Positions 22,784-25,078 of a DNA stretch of 25,078 bases are shown here, piece after piece. Within the stretch, counting starts at the first letter, position 1, and every line of letters starts with the position of its first letter. The translations under genes were made by a program, and so were the position numbers. A model generated the notes under the pieces. That model did no database searches and was not told the DNA's origin. It saw only the letters and a program-made list of their open reading frames with translations. The DNA comes from MGBC120314 sp964403785 (lineage in GTDB: Bacteria > Bacillota > Clostridia > Lachnospirales > Lachnospiraceae). The stretch is taken from positions 1 through 25,078 of the forward strand of contig CAYOHM010000023.1 of NCBI GenBank assembly GCA_964403785.1, given 5' to 3'.

Positions 22784-23116
22784 ATGAGAGCTATTGAAAA
22801 ATATATTGATGCATTAAAAAAATGTGATAATGAGGTGCTTGCACAGATTTTTGCAGAGGACGGCACAATTACGGATTACTGCCCGAACAGTACAGGCCGT
22901 CAGGAGTACCATGTATACGGACGCGAAGCCATAGATATGTTCTTTAAGAATAAATTTTCCTTCCGTCAGTATCTTATATCTGATGCGGAAATTGTAAATG
23001 ACAATCAGGCGGAATTTGTGGCATCCATCGGAGGATACTATGTAATGGCTATTGCAACGGTCAGAAGAGTGGACGAGAACGGACTTATAACAAGACTTAC
23101 CGTACGTCCTAAGTAA
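22784..23116 (+). CDS. NTF2/SnoaL-fold protein resembling ketosteroid isomerase
   Basis: This 110-residue small protein has the NTF2-like fold pattern: an N-terminal helix IEKYIDALKKCDNEVLAQIF, then AEDGTITDY, YGREAIDMFF and paired late strands. By eye it aligns with delta-5-3-ketosteroid isomerase: Y7 falls on catalytic Tyr14 and D31 on the catalytic base Asp38, while the position of Asp99 seems to be Ala. The ATG at 22784 is preferred to the one at 22778, as GGAGG (22771-22775) is 8 nt from the former and only 2 nt from the latter. It is cotranscribed with the dehydrogenase. Fold is likely; enzyme activity is speculative. Confidence 0.85.
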   Translation: MRAIEKYIDALKKCDNEVLAQIFAEDGTITDYCPNSTGRQEYHVYGREAIDMFFKNKFSFRQYLISDAEIVNDNQAEFVASIGGYYVMAIATVRRVDENGLITRLTVRPK

Positions 23117-23123
23117 AATACAT

Positions 23124-23170
23124 AAAATGAGGCTGGCATTTAACATATGTTAATGCACAGCCCCATTTTT
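23124..23170. terminator. Bidirectional terminator between the NTF2-fold gene and typA
   Basis: AAAATG and GGCTG (23124-23135) pair with CAGCC and CATTTT (23158-23169) around one A-C mismatch, with a further inner hairpin CATTTAAC/GTTAATG. A T run follows on the plus strand and its mirror serves typA on the minus strand. Confidence 0.85.
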
Positions 23171-23186
23171 TATTTGTAATAAAGCT

Positions 23187-25013
23187 TTAATTCTTCTTTG
23201 AACGGTATCTTGCCGTGTGGTCAAGAATCTTCTTACGGATTCTAAGGCTTACAGGTGTCACCTCAAGCAATTCATCGGTATCAATATAATCAAGTGCCTG
23301 CTCAAGACTTAATATTCTTGGAGGAACGAGCCTTAATGCCTCATCAGCACTTGAAGAACGTGTATTAGTAAGATGCTTTGTCTTGCATACGTTTACCTCA
23401 ATATCCTCTGTACGCGGATTCTGACCGACTATCATACCGGCATATACCTTCTCACCAGGTCCGATAAAGAGTTGGCCGCGCTCCTGGGCATTGAAAAGAC
23501 CGTAAGTGATAGCTTCACCCGATTCAAAAGCAATAAGAGAACCCTGTTTACGGTACTGGATGTCTCCCTTGTACTCCTCATAGCCTTCAAATGAAGTGTT
23601 GATGATGCCGTTACCCTTGGTATCCGTCATAAATTCACCTCTGAAGCCTATAAGACCTCTTGAAGGTATGGAGAACTGAAGTCTTGTGTAACCGCCGTTT
23701 ATAGGGGACATACCCTGAAGCTCTCCCTTTCTCTGCGAAAGCTTCTGGATAACGGTGCCAGAAAATTCATCCGGAACATCAATATACGCAAGCTCCATCG
23801 GCTCAAGCTTCTTACCACGCTCATCATATTTGTAAAGCACCTCTGCCTTGCTTACTGAAAATTCAAAGCCCTCACGTCTCATATTTTCAATAAGAACCGA
23901 AAGATGCAGCTCACCACGTCCTGAAACCTTAAATCCGTCAATTCCCTCTTTCTCCTCCACACGAAGGCTCACATCAGTATTTAACTCGCGGAAAAGCCTG
24001 TCACGCAGATGCCTTGTCGTTACGAATTTTCCCTCCTGACCGGCAAGAGGACTGTCATTTACCATAAAATCCATCGAAAGAGTAGGCTCGGAAATCTTCT
24101 GGAACGGAATTGCAACCGGGTTATCAGGTGAACAGATGGTATCTCCGATGTGTATATCTGAAATTCCTGAAATAGCTACGATTGCACCGATGGAAGCTTC
24201 GTTGACCTCCACCTTATTTAAACCTTCAAATTCATATAATTTGCTGATTTTAACGCGCTTATTTACAGATTCGTCATGGGCGTTTACCATAACAACTTCC
24301 TGATTAACTTTAATCTTACCGTTATCAACCTTGCCGACACCGATACGTCCGACATACTCGTTATAGTCGATTGTGCTGATAAGAATCTGTGTGCCTGCAT
24401 CAGGGTCACCTTCAGGAGCAGGGATATGATTAACAATAGCCTCAAATAAAGGAACCATATCCTTAGGCTCGTCATCAAGTTCATTCATAGCATATCCTGA
24501 CTTCGCTGAAGCAAAGATAAAAGGACAGTCAAGCTGCTCGTCATTTGCGCCAAGATCAATAAGAAGCTCAAGAATTTCATCAATAACTTCTTTTGGTCTT
24601 GCCTCGGGACGATCAATCTTATTTATGCAGACAATAACAGAAAGCTCCAGCTCAAGGGCCTTTTGGAGAACAAATTTTGTCTGCGGCATAGCGCCTTCAA
24701 ATGCGTCAACTACGAGAATAACGCCGTTTACCATCTTAAGTACACGTTCAACCTCACCGCCAAAATCAGCATGGCCGGGAGTATCAATAATATTTATCTT
24801 GGTGTCTTTATAAAAAACTGCCGTGTTCTTTGACAGAATTGTGATACCGCGCTCACGTTCAATGTCATTTGAATCCATGACGCGCTCTGCAACCTCCTGA
24901 TTCTGGCGGAATACACCGCTTTGGCGAAGCAGCTGGTCAACGAGAGTCGTTTTGCCATGGTCTACATGGGCGATAATGGCTATGTTACGAATGTCTTCAC
25001 GTTTGGTAAGCAT
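23187..25013 (-). CDS. typA: Ribosome-associated GTPase TypA/BipA
   Basis: This 608-residue translational GTPase binds ribosomes near the EF-G site and assists ribosome assembly and growth under stress. G motifs are complete: AHVDHGKT (15-22), ERGITI (switch I), DTPGHADFGGE, NKIDRPEA and SAKSGY. EF-G-like domains III and V follow, then the BipA-specific C-terminal part with GEKVYAGMIVG, NVCKTKHLTNTRSSSADEA and LDYIDTDELLEVTP. The ATG at 25013 has AAGGA upstream and gives the standard length; an earlier in-frame start would add 14 hydrophobic residues absent from the family. Confidence 0.97.
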   Translation of the reverse strand: MLTKREDIRNIAIIAHVDHGKTTLVDQLLRQSGVFRQNQEVAERVMDSNDIERERGITILSKNTAVFYKDTKINIIDTPGHADFGGEVERVLKMVNGVILVVDAFEGAMPQTKFVLQKALELELSVIVCINKIDRPEARPKEVIDEILELLIDLGANDEQLDCPFIFASAKSGYAMNELDDEPKDMVPLFEAIVNHIPAPEGDPDAGTQILISTIDYNEYVGRIGVGKVDNGKIKVNQEVVMVNAHDESVNKRVKISKLYEFEGLNKVEVNEASIGAIVAISGISDIHIGDTICSPDNPVAIPFQKISEPTLSMDFMVNDSPLAGQEGKFVTTRHLRDRLFRELNTDVSLRVEEKEGIDGFKVSGRGELHLSVLIENMRREGFEFSVSKAEVLYKYDERGKKLEPMELAYIDVPDEFSGTVIQKLSQRKGELQGMSPINGGYTRLQFSIPSRGLIGFRGEFMTDTKGNGIINTSFEGYEEYKGDIQYRKQGSLIAFESGEAITYGLFNAQERGQLFIGPGEKVYAGMIVGQNPRTEDIEVNVCKTKHLTNTRSSSADEALRLVPPRILSLEQALDYIDTDELLEVTPVSLRIRKKILDHTARYRSKKN

Positions 25014-25078
25014 AAAATTTTCCTTTCCATAATAAATACAAATAAAATAAATCAACCCTAGTATTTTATCACATTTTT

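Noticed and set aside
1..25078. CRISPR arrays, insertion sequences, phage or toxin-antitoxin genes
   Set aside because: No regularly spaced repeats, transposase motifs or toxin-like pairs were seen on reading both strands.

Overview
The window looks like a chromosomal segment of a Gram-positive anaerobe of the Clostridia, most likely family Lachnospiraceae. The evidence is the SCIFF peptide with its radical SAM maturase (a near-universal Clostridia marker), a fused SecDF, strong AGGAGG-type ribosome binding sites, moderate-to-low GC, heavy use of CTT leucine codons alongside tRNA-Leu(AAG), and a pectinesterase as found in pectin-using gut Lachnospiraceae. The genus cannot be fixed from the sequence alone. 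There is no phage, transposase, integrase or CRISPR array.

Layout. 1-201: one partial and one complete tRNA-Leu(AAG) in tandem, then a terminator. 267-629 (-): a small DUF805 membrane protein whose promoter region carries two overlapping palindromes. 841-4601 (+): SCIFF ranthipeptide precursor, its radical SAM/SPASM maturase and a SecD-SecF fusion. 4706-8277 (+): pectinesterase without a signal peptide, FliB-type lysine N-methylase, and an AI-2E-family membrane protein read in frame into a thioredoxin. 8326-12564 (-): a four-gene operon for a Gld-like ABC exporter (ATPase, permease, GldG-like protein, DUF4340 protein), coupled by overlaps and buried ribosome binding sites. 12714-15032 (+): YfcE-type phosphodiesterase, an unrecognised 130-residue protein and a DUF815 AAA ATPase. 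15092-16434 (-): pyrBI, aspartate carbamoyltransferase. 16627-20297 (+): a single-pass coiled-coil membrane protein, an OmpR-type two-component system and a lipoprotein. 20309-20473: a 165-bp elaborate palindrome between convergent genes. 20476-23116: a MocR-type regulator divergent from a short-chain dehydrogenase plus a small NTF2/ketosteroid-isomerase-fold protein. 23187-25013 (-): the GTPase TypA/BipA.

Most of the window is ordinary housekeeping and accessory metabolism. The parts most worth a second look are the 165-bp palindrome with two side hairpins that differ in sequence but keep the same shape, the AI-2E/thioredoxin in-frame fusion (one base in an A6 tract away from being two normal genes), the MocR/SDR/KSI-like divergon with paired direct repeats around its promoter, the nested palindromes before DUF805, and the SCIFF-maturase-SecDF operon. 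No gene-free stretch exceeds 300 bases; the longest (630-840) holds the nested palindromes and the SCIFF promoter.
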